64,000 nucleotides of DNA from Streptomyces sp. NBC_01142 (GTDB lineage Bacteria; Actinomycetota; Actinomycetes; Streptomycetales; Streptomycetaceae): the NCBI RefSeq assembly GCF_026341125.1, contig NZ_JAPEOR010000002.1, positions 2,776,001-2,840,000 on the forward strand, read 5' to 3'. Shown here in pieces: positions 26,060 to 35,298 of this stretch (positions within the stretch are counted from its first letter, which is position 1; each line of letters starts with the position of its first letter). The position numbers and the translations under genes are program-made. The notes beneath the pieces are model-generated. The model did no database searches. It saw only the letters and a list, made by a program, of their open reading frames with translations, and was not told where the DNA came from.

Positions 26060-27886
26060 CTACTTCACCACCGTGATCCGGTCCGCGACCGGCGGCGTGA
26101 TCGGCGCGGCCGCCGTGGACTTCGCCGCCAGGTAGGCGTTGAAGACATCCAGGTCGGAAGCGCCGACCAGCTTGTTCTTGTGCTCCTTCAGCACGGGGAA
26201 GCCGTCACCGCCACCCGCCAGGAACTCGTTCATCGCGACGCGGTACGTCTTCGCCGGGTCGATCGCCTCACCGTTCAGCTTCACCGAGTCGACGACGATC
26301 CGGGCCGCGCCCGTCTTCGTCATGTCCAGGGTGTACGTGAAGCCCTTCGAGACCTGAAGGATCTTCGGCGAGGCCTCGTTCGGGCCGCTGACCTGCTGCT
26401 GGAGCGTGGTGATCAGCTGGGCGCCGGTCAGGTCGACGACGTTCATCATGTTGGTGAACGGCTGCACGGTGAAGGACTCGCCGTACGTCACCACCCCGTC
26501 GCCCTCGCTGCCCGACGCCTTGAAGACCAGATCGGACCGGATGCCGCCCGGGTTCATCAGCGCGAGCTGCGCCCCGCCCTTGTCCGCCGGAGCCAGGCCC
26601 TCGAGCTGGGCATCCGCGATCAGGTCTCCGAGCGGCTTCTCGGGCGCCGTCGAGCCACGGCCGTTGATGTCGCCGGAGATCCAGCCCTGCGGGCGGTTCG
26701 CAATCGGCGCGGCCAGCTTGCTCCAGCGCTCGATGAGGGAGGTCATGTCCGCGGCCTTGGCCTGGTCGCGGCTGACGATGTGGTTCGCGGACTTCACCGA
26801 CGTACGGACGATGTCCTTGGTGCGACGGTCGTACGTGAGGGTGGTGTCCGTGTAGAGCTTGCCGTACGAGGACGCCGAGGTGACCATGCGCGGCTTGCCG
26901 GACGGGTCCGGGATGGTGCACACGTACGCCTGGTGGGTGTGGCCGGTGACCAGCGCGTCCACCTTCGGCGTGATGCCCTTGGCGATGTCGACGATCGGGC
27001 CGGAGATGCCGTCACCGGCGCCCGGCGAGTCGCAGTTGTAGTTGTACGAGGGGGAGGCGGGCGAGCCGCCCTCGTGGATCAGCGCGACGATCGACTTCAC
27101 GCCCTGGCGGTCCAGCTCACGGGCGTACTTGTTGATCGTCTCGACCTCGTCGCGGAAGGCGAGGCCCTTGATGCCGTTGGCGTTGACGATGTCCGGGGTG
27201 CCCTCGAGGGTCACTCCGATGAAGCCGATCTTGACGCCGTTCTTCTTCCAGACCGTGTACGGCTTGAGGATCGGCCTGCCGGTCTTCTCCTTGGTGACGT
27301 TGGCCGCGAGGTAGGGGAAGTCCGCGCCCCGGAACTTCTTCCCCTTCTCGAAACAGCCCTCGACCGGGTGGCAGCCGCCGTTCTGCAGTCGGGCGAGCTC
27401 GACCGCGCCCTCGTCGAACTCGTGGTTGCCCACGGACGTCACATCGAGATCGATCTTGTTGAGCGCCTCGATGGTCGGCTCGTCGTGGAAGAGACCGGAC
27501 AGCAGCGGGCTGGCGCCCACCATGTCGCCGCCGGCCGCGGTGATGGAGTACGGGTTCCCCTTGCGCGCGGTGCGCAGCGAGGTGGCCAGGTACTCGACGC
27601 CGCCGGCCGGGATGCTCTTGACCGTGCCGTCGGCCTGCGTCTCACTGACCGCCCCGGCCGAGCCGGCGGGCGGCTCCAGGTTCCCGTGGAGGTCGTTGAA
27701 GGAGAGCAGTTGCACATCGACGGTGCGCGGCTTGTGCTTGTGGTGCCGGTCTCCGTGACGCTCCCCGTCCGTGGCACCGGCCGGCATCGCGGCGACGAGC
27801 GCGCCGACGGTGGCCAGTCCCGCGGCGGTGGCGAGTATCCGCCGGGTCCGCCGGGCCGCGCGGTTCTTCTGTTGTGTCGCTGACAT
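26060..27886 (-). CDS. Secreted 5'-nucleotidase/2',3'-cyclic phosphodiesterase
   Basis: This 608-residue exported metallophosphatase has a signal peptide (about residues 1-38), a Mn/Zn calcineurin-like domain with FNDLHGN (63-69), GNHEFDEG (153-160) and VTGHTHQAY, and a C-terminal 5'-nucleotidase substrate domain ending near GGDGFPVL. It liberates phosphate from external nucleotides. A location beside ppk and pst fits phosphate scavenging, although I see no PHO box here. The ribosome site AAGGGGA precedes the ATG at 27886. Confidence 0.9.
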   Translation of the reverse strand: MSATQQKNRAARRTRRILATAAGLATVGALVAAMPAGATDGERHGDRHHKHKPRTVDVQLLSFNDLHGNLEPPAGSAGAVSETQADGTVKSIPAGGVEYLATSLRTARKGNPYSITAAGGDMVGASPLLSGLFHDEPTIEALNKIDLDVTSVGNHEFDEGAVELARLQNGGCHPVEGCFEKGKKFRGADFPYLAANVTKEKTGRPILKPYTVWKKNGVKIGFIGVTLEGTPDIVNANGIKGLAFRDEVETINKYARELDRQGVKSIVALIHEGGSPASPSYNYNCDSPGAGDGISGPIVDIAKGITPKVDALVTGHTHQAYVCTIPDPSGKPRMVTSASSYGKLYTDTTLTYDRRTKDIVRTSVKSANHIVSRDQAKAADMTSLIERWSKLAAPIANRPQGWISGDINGRGSTAPEKPLGDLIADAQLEGLAPADKGGAQLALMNPGGIRSDLVFKASGSEGDGVVTYGESFTVQPFTNMMNVVDLTGAQLITTLQQQVSGPNEASPKILQVSKGFTYTLDMTKTGAARIVVDSVKLNGEAIDPAKTYRVAMNEFLAGGGDGFPVLKEHKNKLVGASDLDVFNAYLAAKSTAAAPITPPVADRITVVK

Positions 27887-28127
27887 CTGTCCCCTTGTCA
27901 GTTCAGCGTGGCGTGAGGGTGCGAGCGGCAGCCTAGAGTCAACGCGCGTAGCGCGACAGGGGGTGACGGGTTACAACCTGGTTGCCTTCGCACGTCAACG
28001 GGTCGTTCCTGGCGTATCACCCCCGCAGGGGCGGACATGGACGAGCAGGATCGTCCACCGCATGCGCGGGCCAATCGCCGAGCCGCGCAGATCCCGCGCC
28101 GGGCCACCCCCGCCGTACCCTCGACAC

Positions 28128-29051
28128 ATGACGATTGACGTACCAGCCCTGGAGCCCGGCCGGCACATTCAGACCCTTGACGAGCTCACCGCCGACCAGG
28201 CACAGGCCGTACTGGGCATGCTCGGTGACGCCGCCCGGTCCGACGGGATGCAGGCCGTCTCCGAGCAGGGGCGGCTGCAACTGCGCGGCGGGAAGCGGGA
28301 GGGCGTACGCCACTTCCTCCTCACCGTCGACGGGGATCTCATCGGGTACGGCCAGCTCGAGGACACCGACCCCGTCGAGGCCCCGGCCGCCGAGCTCGTC
28401 GTGCATCCCTCGCACCGGGGGCGTGGGCACGGGCGGGCGCTCGGGGCCGCGTTGCTGGGGGCGTCCGGGAAGCGGCTGCGGGTGTGGGCGCACGGCGGGA
28501 GGTCCGCCGCCCGGCATCTGGCCCAGGTGCTCGGGCTGACCCTCTTCCGTGAACTGCGCCAGCTGCGGCGGCCGTTGAGCCCGCTGGACATCTCCGAACC
28601 GGTGTTCCCGGCCGGCGTCACCGTACGCACCTTCGTACCCGGGCAGGACGACGCCGCCTGGCTCGCCGTGAATGCCCTCGCCTTTGCGCACCATCCCGAG
28701 CAGGGATCGCTGACGCAGCGCGACCTCGACGACCGCAAGGCCGAGCCGTGGTTCGACCCCAAGGGATTCTTCCTCGCCGAGCGAGACGGGGAGCTCGTCG
28801 GCTTCCACTGGACGAAGGTGCACGCCGAGGAGCGCCTCGGCGAGGTGTACGTCGTCGGCGTCCGGCCCGACGCGCAGGGCGGCGGTCTCGGCAAGGCCCT
28901 CACCGCCATCGGCCTGCGGCATCTGGCCGCGCAGGGCCTGCCCACCGCGATGCTCTATGTCGACGCGGACAACACGGCGGCGCTGACGGTGTACGAGCGT
29001 CTCGGCTTCGTCACCCACGAGGTGGACCTGATGTACCGCACGGAGTCCTGA
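28128..29051 (+). CDS. mshD: Mycothiol synthase
   Basis: This 307-residue protein consists of two GNAT domains (motifs VHPSHRGRGHG and VRPDAQGGGLGKA), the architecture of MshD. It acetylates Cys-GlcN-Ins in the last step of mycothiol synthesis. The length and the end ERLGFVTHEVDLMYRTES fit the actinobacterial family. The ATG at 28128 was chosen over an upstream open frame without similarity. An 11-12-bp repeat array starts 7 bp after the stop codon and a strong terminator follows. Confidence 0.93.
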   Translation: MTIDVPALEPGRHIQTLDELTADQAQAVLGMLGDAARSDGMQAVSEQGRLQLRGGKREGVRHFLLTVDGDLIGYGQLEDTDPVEAPAAELVVHPSHRGRGHGRALGAALLGASGKRLRVWAHGGRSAARHLAQVLGLTLFRELRQLRRPLSPLDISEPVFPAGVTVRTFVPGQDDAAWLAVNALAFAHHPEQGSLTQRDLDDRKAEPWFDPKGFFLAERDGELVGFHWTKVHAEERLGEVYVVGVRPDAQGGGLGKALTAIGLRHLAAQGLPTAMLYVDADNTAALTVYERLGFVTHEVDLMYRTES

Positions 29052-29057
29052 CAGGGC

Positions 29058-29104
29058 GCCCGGCACATCGCCCGGCACACGCCCGGCAGATCACCAGGCA
29101 CATC
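29058..29104. repeat. 11-12-bp tandem repeat after mshD
   Basis: Four units (GCCCGGCACATC, GCCCGGCACAC, GCCCGGCAGATC, ACCAGGCACATC) lie head to tail, starting 7 bp after the mshD stop codon. Confidence 0.75.
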
Positions 29105-29125
29105 GCCTGATCCGACGAACGGCCC

Positions 29126-29155
29126 AGGGGCCGGTGGCAGTTGACACCGGCCCCT
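29126..29155 (+). terminator. Terminator of mshD
   Basis: AGGGGCCGGTG (29126-29136) and CACCGGCCCCT (29145-29155) form a perfect 11-bp stem with an 8-base loop. Confidence 0.85.
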
Positions 29156-29179
29156 CTCCTGCACACCCTTTCCCTGCTC

Positions 29180-29620
29180 AACCGGTCCTGCTGCTGCGCG
29201 CCCTGCCCGCCGGCGGGCTCGCCTTCGTCACCGGGTTCCTGAGGGTGGCCGCCGCCCGCTGCCGGGAGCTGCTGCGGGCGCCCGCGGACCGCGTCATCGC
29301 CACCCGCCTCGAGCTGCCCAGCAGCGTCCGGCCGCCTCCGGCAGCGTCCGGCCGCTCGACAACGGCGAGGTGTCCACCTCCGGCAGGCGCGCGTCCAGGG
29401 CCCCTGTGCCGGGAGTGGTACGGCCGGAGGCCGCGCGGGAGACCGTGCGGGAGCCCGCGCGGTGCAGGGCCGGGGCGGGGATCACCGACTCGTACGCCGT
29501 CTGCCACCCCGCCTCACACGTCTGGCCGATCCAGCTGGTCGAGACGGGCACCGGGCCGGCCGTCGCGGCGGATGTGGTGGGTGCGGCGTTCCGGATTCTG
29601 CGCCGACGCCACGCCCGAGC
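29180..29620 (+). pseudogene. Decayed coding region upstream of ppk
   Basis: Two plus-strand frames in succession show coding-type third-position G/C. The first reads PVLLLRALPAGGLAFVTGFL up to about ELPSS (29330). The second, in another frame from about 29365, contains ITDSYAVCHPASHVWPIQLV and ADVVGAAFRILRRRHA. The switch falls at a 20-bp direct duplication (GCAGCGTCCGGCCGC...). No clear start or family is evident. I interpret it as a broken gene; the product is not recognised. Confidence 0.35.
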
Positions 29621-29622
29621 GG

Positions 29623-29665
29623 CCTTCCCGGGCGTGGTGAACGGGAATCTCCACGCCCGGGAAGG
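29623..29665. terminator. Perfect 15-bp inverted repeat
   Basis: CCTTCCCGGGCGTGG (29623-29637) and CCACGCCCGGGAAGG (29651-29665) form a perfect stem with a 13-base loop. It is probably the terminator of the decayed gene to its left. Confidence 0.75.
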
Positions 29666-29800
29666 ACGTCGGCCGGGTCCGTGGAGCCATCCGGCCGACC
29701 GCCGCTCATCCCGACCGCGCCTGCATGTCATGTCGTCGTTACCGGGCATTCAGACACCCTTGCGACCCTCTCTCAATGCAGCCCGCTGTGCCCGCCTCCC

Positions 29801-29842
29801 CCAACGGGAGAGTCCCCCTCGCCAATGGGAGAATCCCCCTCA
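29801..29842. repeat. 21-bp tandem duplication upstream of ppk
   Basis: CCAACGGGAGAGTCCCCCTC(G) at 29801-29821 is followed directly by CCAATGGGAGAATCCCCCTC(A) at 29822-29842. Each unit has a small GGGA/TCCC dyad. It ends 53 bp before the ppk ATG and may be a regulator site or simple duplication. No GTTCACC-type PHO box is visible here. Confidence 0.6.
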
Positions 29843-29895
29843 CCCCGGCACTCTCCGACGCGCCCGTTCTGCCTTCCACGCGGAAGAATGGGTCC

Positions 29896-32124
29896 ATGAA
29901 CCAGCAGCCCGCCGAGGTACCGGTCCAGCACCCCCAGCCGTCCGTCGGTTCCATAGCCGCGCACCGGCCGCACACGGTCGCGGCCACCGTCTCCGATCTG
30001 GAGCCCGACCTCGATGCCGACCTCGACGGTTACGAGGAGGATCACGAGGGAGAGGGCGGCGAGCTGCCCGCGGGGCGGTTCCTGGACCGTGAGCGCAGCT
30101 GGTTGGCGTTCAACGAGCGGGTGCTCGAGCTCGCCGAGGATCCCGCCACCCCGCTCCTCGAACGAGCGAATTTCCTGGCCATCTTCGCGTCCAACCTGGA
30201 CGAGTTCTTCATGGTCCGGGTGGCCGGTCTGAAGCGCCGTATCGCTACCGGTGTCGCCACCCGTTCCGCCTCCGGCCTGCAGCCCCGCGAGGTCCTCGAC
30301 CTGATCTGGACGCGCTCCCGCGAGCTCATGGCCCGGCACGCCGCCTGCTACCAGCAGGACGTGGCCCCGGCACTCGCCGAGGAGTCCATCCACCTCATCC
30401 GCTGGCCCGAGCTCACCGAGAAGGAGCAGGCCCGCCTCTTCACGCTCTTCCGGCAGCAGATCTTCCCGGTCCTCACCCCGCTGGCCGTGGACCCGGCGCA
30501 CCCCTTCCCGTACATCTCCGGTCTGTCCCTGAACCTCGCGGTTGTCGTGCGCAACCCCGTCAGCGGCCACCGCCACTTCGCCCGGGTGAAGGTCCCGCCG
30601 CTGCTGTCCCGCTTCCTGGAGGCCTCGCCGCAGCGGTACGTCCCCCTCGAGGACGTCATAGCGGCGCATCTGGAAGAGCTGTTCCCCGGCATGGAGGTCC
30701 TGGCGACCCATATGTTCCGGGTGACGCGCAACGAGGACCTGGAGGTGGAGGAGGACGACGCCGAGAACCTTCTCCAGGCCCTGGAGAAGGAGCTCATGCG
30801 GCGCCGCTTCGGCCCGCCGGTACGGCTCGAGGTCGAGGAGTCCATCGACCCGTACGTCCTCGATCTGCTGGTCCGCGAGCTGAAGGTCTCCGACGCCGAG
30901 GTGTACCCGCTGCCGGGGCCGCTGGATCTGACCGGTCTCTTCGGCATCGCGGCGCTGGACCGGCCCGAGCTGAAGTTCCCGAAGTTCGTCGCGGGCACCC
31001 ACCGGGACCTCGCCGAGGTGGAGTCCGCCTCCGCACCCGACATCTTCATGGCGCTGCGCGAGCGGGACGTGCTGCTGCACCACCCGTACGACTCGTTCTC
31101 CACGTCCGTCCAGGCCTTCCTGGAGCAGGCCGCGGGCGACCCGGACGTGCTGGCGATCAAGCAGACGCTGTACCGGACCTCGGGCGACTCCCCGATAGTG
31201 GACGCGCTGATCGACGCCGCGGAGTCGGGCAAGCAGGTGCTCGTACTCGTGGAGATCAAGGCCCGCTTCGACGAGCAGGCCAACATCAAGTGGGCGCGCA
31301 AGCTGGAGGAGTCCGGCTGCCATGTCGTCTACGGCCTGATCGGGCTGAAGACCCACTGCAAGCTCTCGCTGGTGGTCCGCCAGGAGGGCGAGACACTGCG
31401 CCGCTACTCGCATGTGGGGACCGGGAACTACCACCCGAAGACGGCCAGGCTCTACGAGGACCTGGGGCTGCTGACCGCGGACCCGCAGGTCGGCGCGGAT
31501 CTGTCGGACCTGTTCAACCGGCTGTCGGGATATTCGCGCCGCGAGACGTACCGCCGTCTGCTCGTCGCCCCCAAGTCCCTTCGGGACGGCCTCATTTCGC
31601 GAATAAACAAGGAAGCCGCGCACCACCGCGCAGGGCGCCCCGCCTACGTACGCTTCAAGGTCAACTCCATGGTGGACGAGGCGATCATCGACGCCTGCTA
31701 CCGGGCGGCGATGGCGGGGGTGCCGGTGGACATCTGGGTGCGCGGCATCTGTGCGATACGCCCCGGAGTGACCGGGCTCTCCGAGAACATCCGGGTCCGC
31801 TCGATCCTCGGGCGCTTCCTGGAACACTCCCGGGTCTTCGCCTTCGGCAACGGCGGCGAGCCCGAGGTGTGGCTCGGCAGCGCCGACATGATGCACCGCA
31901 ACCTCGATCGCCGTATCGAGGCACTGATACGGGTCACCGACCCGGCCCACCGCGCGGCCCTCACCCGGCTGCTGGAGACGGGCATGTCCGACACCACCGC
32001 CTCCTGGCACCTCGGCCCGGACGGCGCCTGGACCCGGCATGCCGCGGATCCGGACGGCCAGCCGCAGCGGCATGTACAGGAGATGCTCATAGACGCCCGG
32101 AGGCGCCGGCGTGCACAGCCCTGA
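29896..32124 (+). CDS. ppk: Polyphosphate kinase
   Basis: This 742-residue Ppk1 makes polyphosphate reversibly from ATP. The phospho-His region is [19 protein letters not shown], and the second conserved region [19 protein letters not shown] lies further on; the length is normal. The first ~60 residues are an acidic Streptomyces-type extension. The ATG at 29896 has GGAAG upstream. The CHAD gene overlaps its 3' end by 14 bp, so the enzyme and a polyphosphate-binding protein are co-expressed. Streptomyces ppk is known to be phosphate controlled. Confidence 0.95.
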   Translation: MNQQPAEVPVQHPQPSVGSIAAHRPHTVAATVSDLEPDLDADLDGYEEDHEGEGGELPAGRFLDRERSWLAFNERVLELAEDPATPLLERANFLAIFASNLDEFFMVRVAGLKRRIATGVATRSASGLQPREVLDLIWTRSRELMARHAACYQQDVAPALAEESIHLIRWPELTEKEQARLFTLFRQQIFPVLTPLAVDPAHPFPYISGLSLNLAVVVRNPVSGHRHFARVKVPPLLSRFLEASPQRYVPLEDVIAAHLEELFPGMEVLATHMFRVTRNEDLEVEEDDAENLLQALEKELMRRRFGPPVRLEVEESIDPYVLDLLVRELKVSDAEVYPLPGPLDLTGLFGIAALDRPELKFPKFVAGTHRDLAEVESASAPDIFMALRERDVLLHHPYDSFSTSVQAFLEQAAGDPDVLAIKQTLYRTSGDSPIVDALIDAAESGKQVLVLVEIKARFDEQANIKWARKLEESGCHVVYGLIGLKTHCKLSLVVRQEGETLRRYSHVGTGNYHPKTARLYEDLGLLTADPQVGADLSDLFNRLSGYSRRETYRRLLVAPKSLRDGLISRINKEAAHHRAGRPAYVRFKVNSMVDEAIIDACYRAAMAGVPVDIWVRGICAIRPGVTGLSENIRVRSILGRFLEHSRVFAFGNGGEPEVWLGSADMMHRNLDRRIEALIRVTDPAHRAALTRLLETGMSDTTASWHLGPDGAWTRHAADPDGQPQRHVQEMLIDARRRRRAQP

Positions 32125-33325
32125 TCTCTCCCGGCAGGACACTGCCGCCGTCCCGGCCGCCTTCGCGGTGCCGGTCACGGCCGGCGAAGCTCTGGCCCGG
32201 TATCTTCATGCGCAGGCGGGCACCTTCCTGCGCAGCCTGCGACTGCACAGCGAGAGCGGCGCGGACACGGCGAGCGTGGCGGAGGCGGCCCGCGCGCTGC
32301 GCCAGGCGTCCCGCCGTATCAGCGGAACGCTGCACACGTTCCGGCCGCTCCTCGACCCGGCGTGGGCGGACGGTCTGCGCGGCGAACTGGCCTGGCTGTC
32401 CGCCACCCTGGCCCAGGAACACGCCTGCACCTCACGCCTGGCCAGACTGCTGGACGCGCTGTCGCGCCTGTCGGGGGCGTCGCCGCTGCCCCCGGCGAGG
32501 GGAGAGCTCCGCGGACTGACGGCGGGCAGCCCGGCTGCCGAACCGGCAGACCCGGGAACGGCAGGCGGGCCGGTGGAGCCGGGCGCTCCCGGCAGCGCCG
32601 ACGCCCTGGCCGGCTCCGGCCGGCGGGCCGCAGACGGCGGCCCCGGAAGCTCCGCCGGACCCCGCAGCCCCGCCGACGGCGTCGAGGCCCGGCGGGCCAC
32701 GGGGGCGCTCACCGTGGGGGCCGCGCGGGCCGGTGCCCTGCTGGAGCGGCAGCTGACCCTCGCCCGGACCCGCGCCCACTCTGCCGCGCTCCAGGCGCTC
32801 GGCTCGTCCCGGTTCCACGCGGTCGCCGACGCCGTCGCCGTACTCGCCTCCGAGCTGCCCCTGGGTGCCGTGGCCGCGGCCCCGGCCGCCGAGACCCTCT
32901 CGCTGCCCGCCGAGACCGCCGAGCGGCGCCTGCTGGAGGCCGTGGCCGCGCTGCCACTGGGCCGCGCGGCCCACCCGTACAACGCGGAAGCCCTGGTCAA
33001 CGGTCTCGCCACCGCCTCGGCCGGCGAGGCGCAGGATGCCCCCTGGCACCAGGTGCGGCTGCTGCTGAGGCTGCACCGGTACGCACAGGAGGTGCTGTAC
33101 CCGGACGCGGACCCGGTGCTCCGCCACGCGGGGCTGGTCCTGGACCGCCACCGTGACGCCGCCGAGGCCGCGACCGCGGCCGCGGTCGCGGCCAGGACCC
33201 CGCGCATCGCTCCGGCGACGGCGTACGCCCTGGGGGTGCTCCACGCCGACCAGCGGCACGAGGTCGAGGCGGCCCGCTTCGCCTTCCAGCAGGTATGGCA
33301 TCGGACGGCGGTGGCGGCCCCATGA
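32111..33325 (+). CDS. CHAD-domain protein
   Basis: This 404-residue alpha-helical protein carries conserved histidines and basic residues of the CHAD fold ([20 protein letters not shown] at about 24-43, [20 protein letters not shown] at 62-81, SRFHAV later). CHAD domains bind inorganic polyphosphate. A ~70-residue Gly/Ala/Pro linker splits the domain. The GTG start at 32111 overlaps the ppk stop region by 14 bp. It probably organises or senses polyphosphate made by Ppk; an enzymatic domain is not visible. Confidence 0.88.
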   Translation: MHSPDLSRQDTAAVPAAFAVPVTAGEALARYLHAQAGTFLRSLRLHSESGADTASVAEAARALRQASRRISGTLHTFRPLLDPAWADGLRGELAWLSATLAQEHACTSRLARLLDALSRLSGASPLPPARGELRGLTAGSPAAEPADPGTAGGPVEPGAPGSADALAGSGRRAADGGPGSSAGPRSPADGVEARRATGALTVGAARAGALLERQLTLARTRAHSAALQALGSSRFHAVADAVAVLASELPLGAVAAAPAAETLSLPAETAERRLLEAVAALPLGRAAHPYNAEALVNGLATASAGEAQDAPWHQVRLLLRLHRYAQEVLYPDADPVLRHAGLVLDRHRDAAEAATAAAVAARTPRIAPATAYALGVLHADQRHEVEAARFAFQQVWHRTAVAAP

Positions 33326-33409
33326 GGGAGCGGACCGACCCTCCGCACGGACGGTAACCACGATCAAGGAAGCCGCAGACCAAGCGCGGTTTCAGTCGGG
33401 AGGAGCCGG

Positions 33410-33838
33410 ATGAACGACGACTCTGTGATTCTCGCTGCGGGCTGCGTGCTGTGGCGTCGCTCGCCCTCTGTCGACGGGATCGAGCTCGCCCTGGTCCATC
33501 GGCCGAAATGGGCGGACTGGTCGCACCCGAAAGGCAAACTGAAGCGCGGCGAGGACGCACGGCAGGGAGCGGTACGCGAGGTGCTGGAGGAAACCGGCAT
33601 GGCGTGCGACCTGGGACCTGAGCTGCCCACCGTCCTCTACCGGGCCGAGGGCCGGCCCAAGGAAGTCCGCTACTGGGCGGCGGAGGCCACCGGCGGCTCG
33701 TTCGAGCCGAACAGGGAGGTCGACCGGCTGCTGTGGCTGCCTCCTGCTGCCGCGCGCGACCGGCTCACCCAGCCCCGCGACCGCCTCCTCGTAGACGCGC
33801 TGCTGGAGGCTCTGCACTCGGCCTGGGACGGCGGGTGA
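33410..33838 (+). CDS. Nudix hydrolase (MutT-like)
   Basis: This 142-residue protein has an intact Nudix box, GKLKRGEDARQGAVREVLEE then TG. The N-terminus (ILAAGCVLWRR, VHRPKWADWSHPKGK) is that of mycobacterial MutT1/Ap-n-A-type enzymes. The histidine-phosphatase half found in MutT1 is absent. The position after ppk-CHAD suggests a nucleotide or inositol-polyphosphate-type diphosphate substrate, which is inference. The ribosome site GGGAGGAG precedes the ATG at 33410. Confidence 0.88.
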   Translation: MNDDSVILAAGCVLWRRSPSVDGIELALVHRPKWADWSHPKGKLKRGEDARQGAVREVLEETGMACDLGPELPTVLYRAEGRPKEVRYWAAEATGGSFEPNREVDRLLWLPPAAARDRLTQPRDRLLVDALLEALHSAWDGG

Positions 33839-33887
33839 GTCACACACGGTGTACAGATCGAAGGGTGGCACTTAGCCGCCCGACACG

Positions 33888-33931
33888 GTTCACCTTCCGT
33901 TCACTCTCTCCCGTTGGCCGCTTCATCTGAT
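33888..33931 (+). promoter_or_regulatory. PHO box (PhoP operator) of pstS
   Basis: Consecutive 11-bp units GTTCACCTTCC (33888-33898) and GTTCACTCTCT (33899-33909) match the Streptomyces PhoP direct-repeat consensus. Two weaker units follow at 33910-33931. PhoP-phosphate activates pstS under phosphate starvation. Confidence 0.85.
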
Positions 33932-34057
33932 CTGCCTAATTTCGGCCCTACACGGTGACCGGCACAGCGTCGGTCCCCCCACCCCGATCACACGCCGCCA
34001 CGGAACGTTCAGACACCCCAGTCAGCGTCCGGCGGCTTCTGGAAGGAACACCCGAAA

Positions 34058-35194
34058 GTGAAGCTTCAGAGCAAGAACGGGCTTCGCGCCACCGCGCTCG
34101 GCGCCCTCGCCGTTTCCGGCGCCCTGGTCCTCACGGCGTGTGGTTCGGACGACAACGCCGGCTCCACCGGCGGCAACGGCAGCAAGACCAGCGCCGCCTC
34201 GAACATCAAGTGCGAGGACGCCAAGGGCCAGCTCCTCGCGGCGGGCTCGACCGCACAGAAGAACGCCATGGACCTCTGGGTGAAGAACTTCCAGGCGGCC
34301 TGCTCCGGCGTGGAGATCAACTACCAGGCCATCGGCTCCGGCGGCGGCATCACCAAGTTCAATCAGGGCCAGGTCGCCTTCGCGGGCTCCGACTCCGCGC
34401 TCAAGCCCGAAGAGGTCACCGAGTCGAAGAAGATCTGCAAGACCGGCCAGGGCATCAACCTGCCCATGGTGGGCGGCCCGGTCGCCATCGGCTACAAGCT
34501 GAGCGGCGTGGACAACCTGGTCCTGGACGCCCCGACCCTCGCCAAGATCTTCGACTCGAAGATCAAGAAGTGGGACGACGAGGCGATCAAGAAGCTCAAC
34601 CCGGACGCCAAGCTGCCCAGCACCAGCATCCAGGCCTTCCACCGCTCGGACGAGTCCGGCACCACCCAGAACCTCGGCAAGTACCTCAGCGAGGCCGCCC
34701 CGGCCGACTGGAAGTACGACCCGAAGACGAAGTCCTGGCCGGCCGAGGGTGGCCAGGCCGCCAACGGCTCCTCCGGCGTCGCCACCGCGGTCAAGGACGC
34801 CGAAGGCGCGATCGGCTACTTCGAGCTCTCCTACGCGACCGCCAGCAAGATGAGTACCGTCAAGCTGAACACGGGTGCCGCTGCCCCGGTCGAGGCGACC
34901 ACCGAGAACGCCTCCAAGGCCATCGCCGCCGCCAAGGTCAAGGGCACCGGCAGCGACCTCGCCCTGTCCCTCGACTACAAGACCAAGGCCGAGGGCGCGT
35001 ACCCGATCGTCCTGGTCACGTACGAGATCGCCTGCGACAAGGGCAACAAGGCGGAGACCCTGCCGACCCTCAAGTCGTTCCTGAACTACACGGTCAGCGA
35101 GGACGGCCAGAAGGTCCTCGCCGAGGCCGGCTACGCCCCGCTCCCGGCCGAGATCGCGGCCAAGGTCCGCGAGATCGTCCCGACCCTGTCCTGA
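34058..35194 (+). CDS. pstS: PstS, phosphate-binding lipoprotein
   Basis: This 378-residue lipoprotein has signal MKLQSKNGLRATALGALAVS, lipobox LTAC (lipidated Cys near 28) and a phosphate-binding fold (AAGSTAQ, GSGGGITKF, FHRSDESGTT). It captures phosphate outside the cell for PstCAB. The GTG at 34058 lies downstream of a PHO box. A 15-bp perfect hairpin follows the stop codon within the operon and probably keeps pstS mRNA more abundant than pstCAB. Confidence 0.96.
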   Translation: MKLQSKNGLRATALGALAVSGALVLTACGSDDNAGSTGGNGSKTSAASNIKCEDAKGQLLAAGSTAQKNAMDLWVKNFQAACSGVEINYQAIGSGGGITKFNQGQVAFAGSDSALKPEEVTESKKICKTGQGINLPMVGGPVAIGYKLSGVDNLVLDAPTLAKIFDSKIKKWDDEAIKKLNPDAKLPSTSIQAFHRSDESGTTQNLGKYLSEAAPADWKYDPKTKSWPAEGGQAANGSSGVATAVKDAEGAIGYFELSYATASKMSTVKLNTGAAAPVEATTENASKAIAAAKVKGTGSDLALSLDYKTKAEGAYPIVLVTYEIACDKGNKAETLPTLKSFLNYTVSEDGQKVLAEAGYAPLPAEIAAKVREIVPTLS

Positions 35195-35200
35195 TTTCCG

Positions 35201-35245
35201 GCCGAGGCCGGTCCGTGCCGCAGCACGGGCCGGACCGGCCTCGGC
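35201..35245 (+). terminator. Intra-operon hairpin between pstS and pstC
   Basis: GCCGAGGCCGGTCCG (35201-35215) and CGGACCGGCCTCGGC (35231-35245) form a perfect 15-bp stem, with an inner GTGC/GCAC stem. It is likely to cause partial termination and stabilise the pstS transcript. Confidence 0.85.
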
Positions 35246-35298
35246 ATCCGGTGCACCGCCGCCAGGAGCCCACCGGCTCCGCAGACCGGAGAGACCCG

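Noticed and set aside
25610..27883. A 757-codon plus-strand frame opposite the 5'-nucleotidase
   Set aside because: It is the mirror of a gene with intact metallophosphatase motifs; the translation is Arg/Val/Asp-rich without any family character.
29773..32178. An 801-codon frame opposite ppk
   Set aside because: It is antisense to an unmistakable polyphosphate kinase gene.
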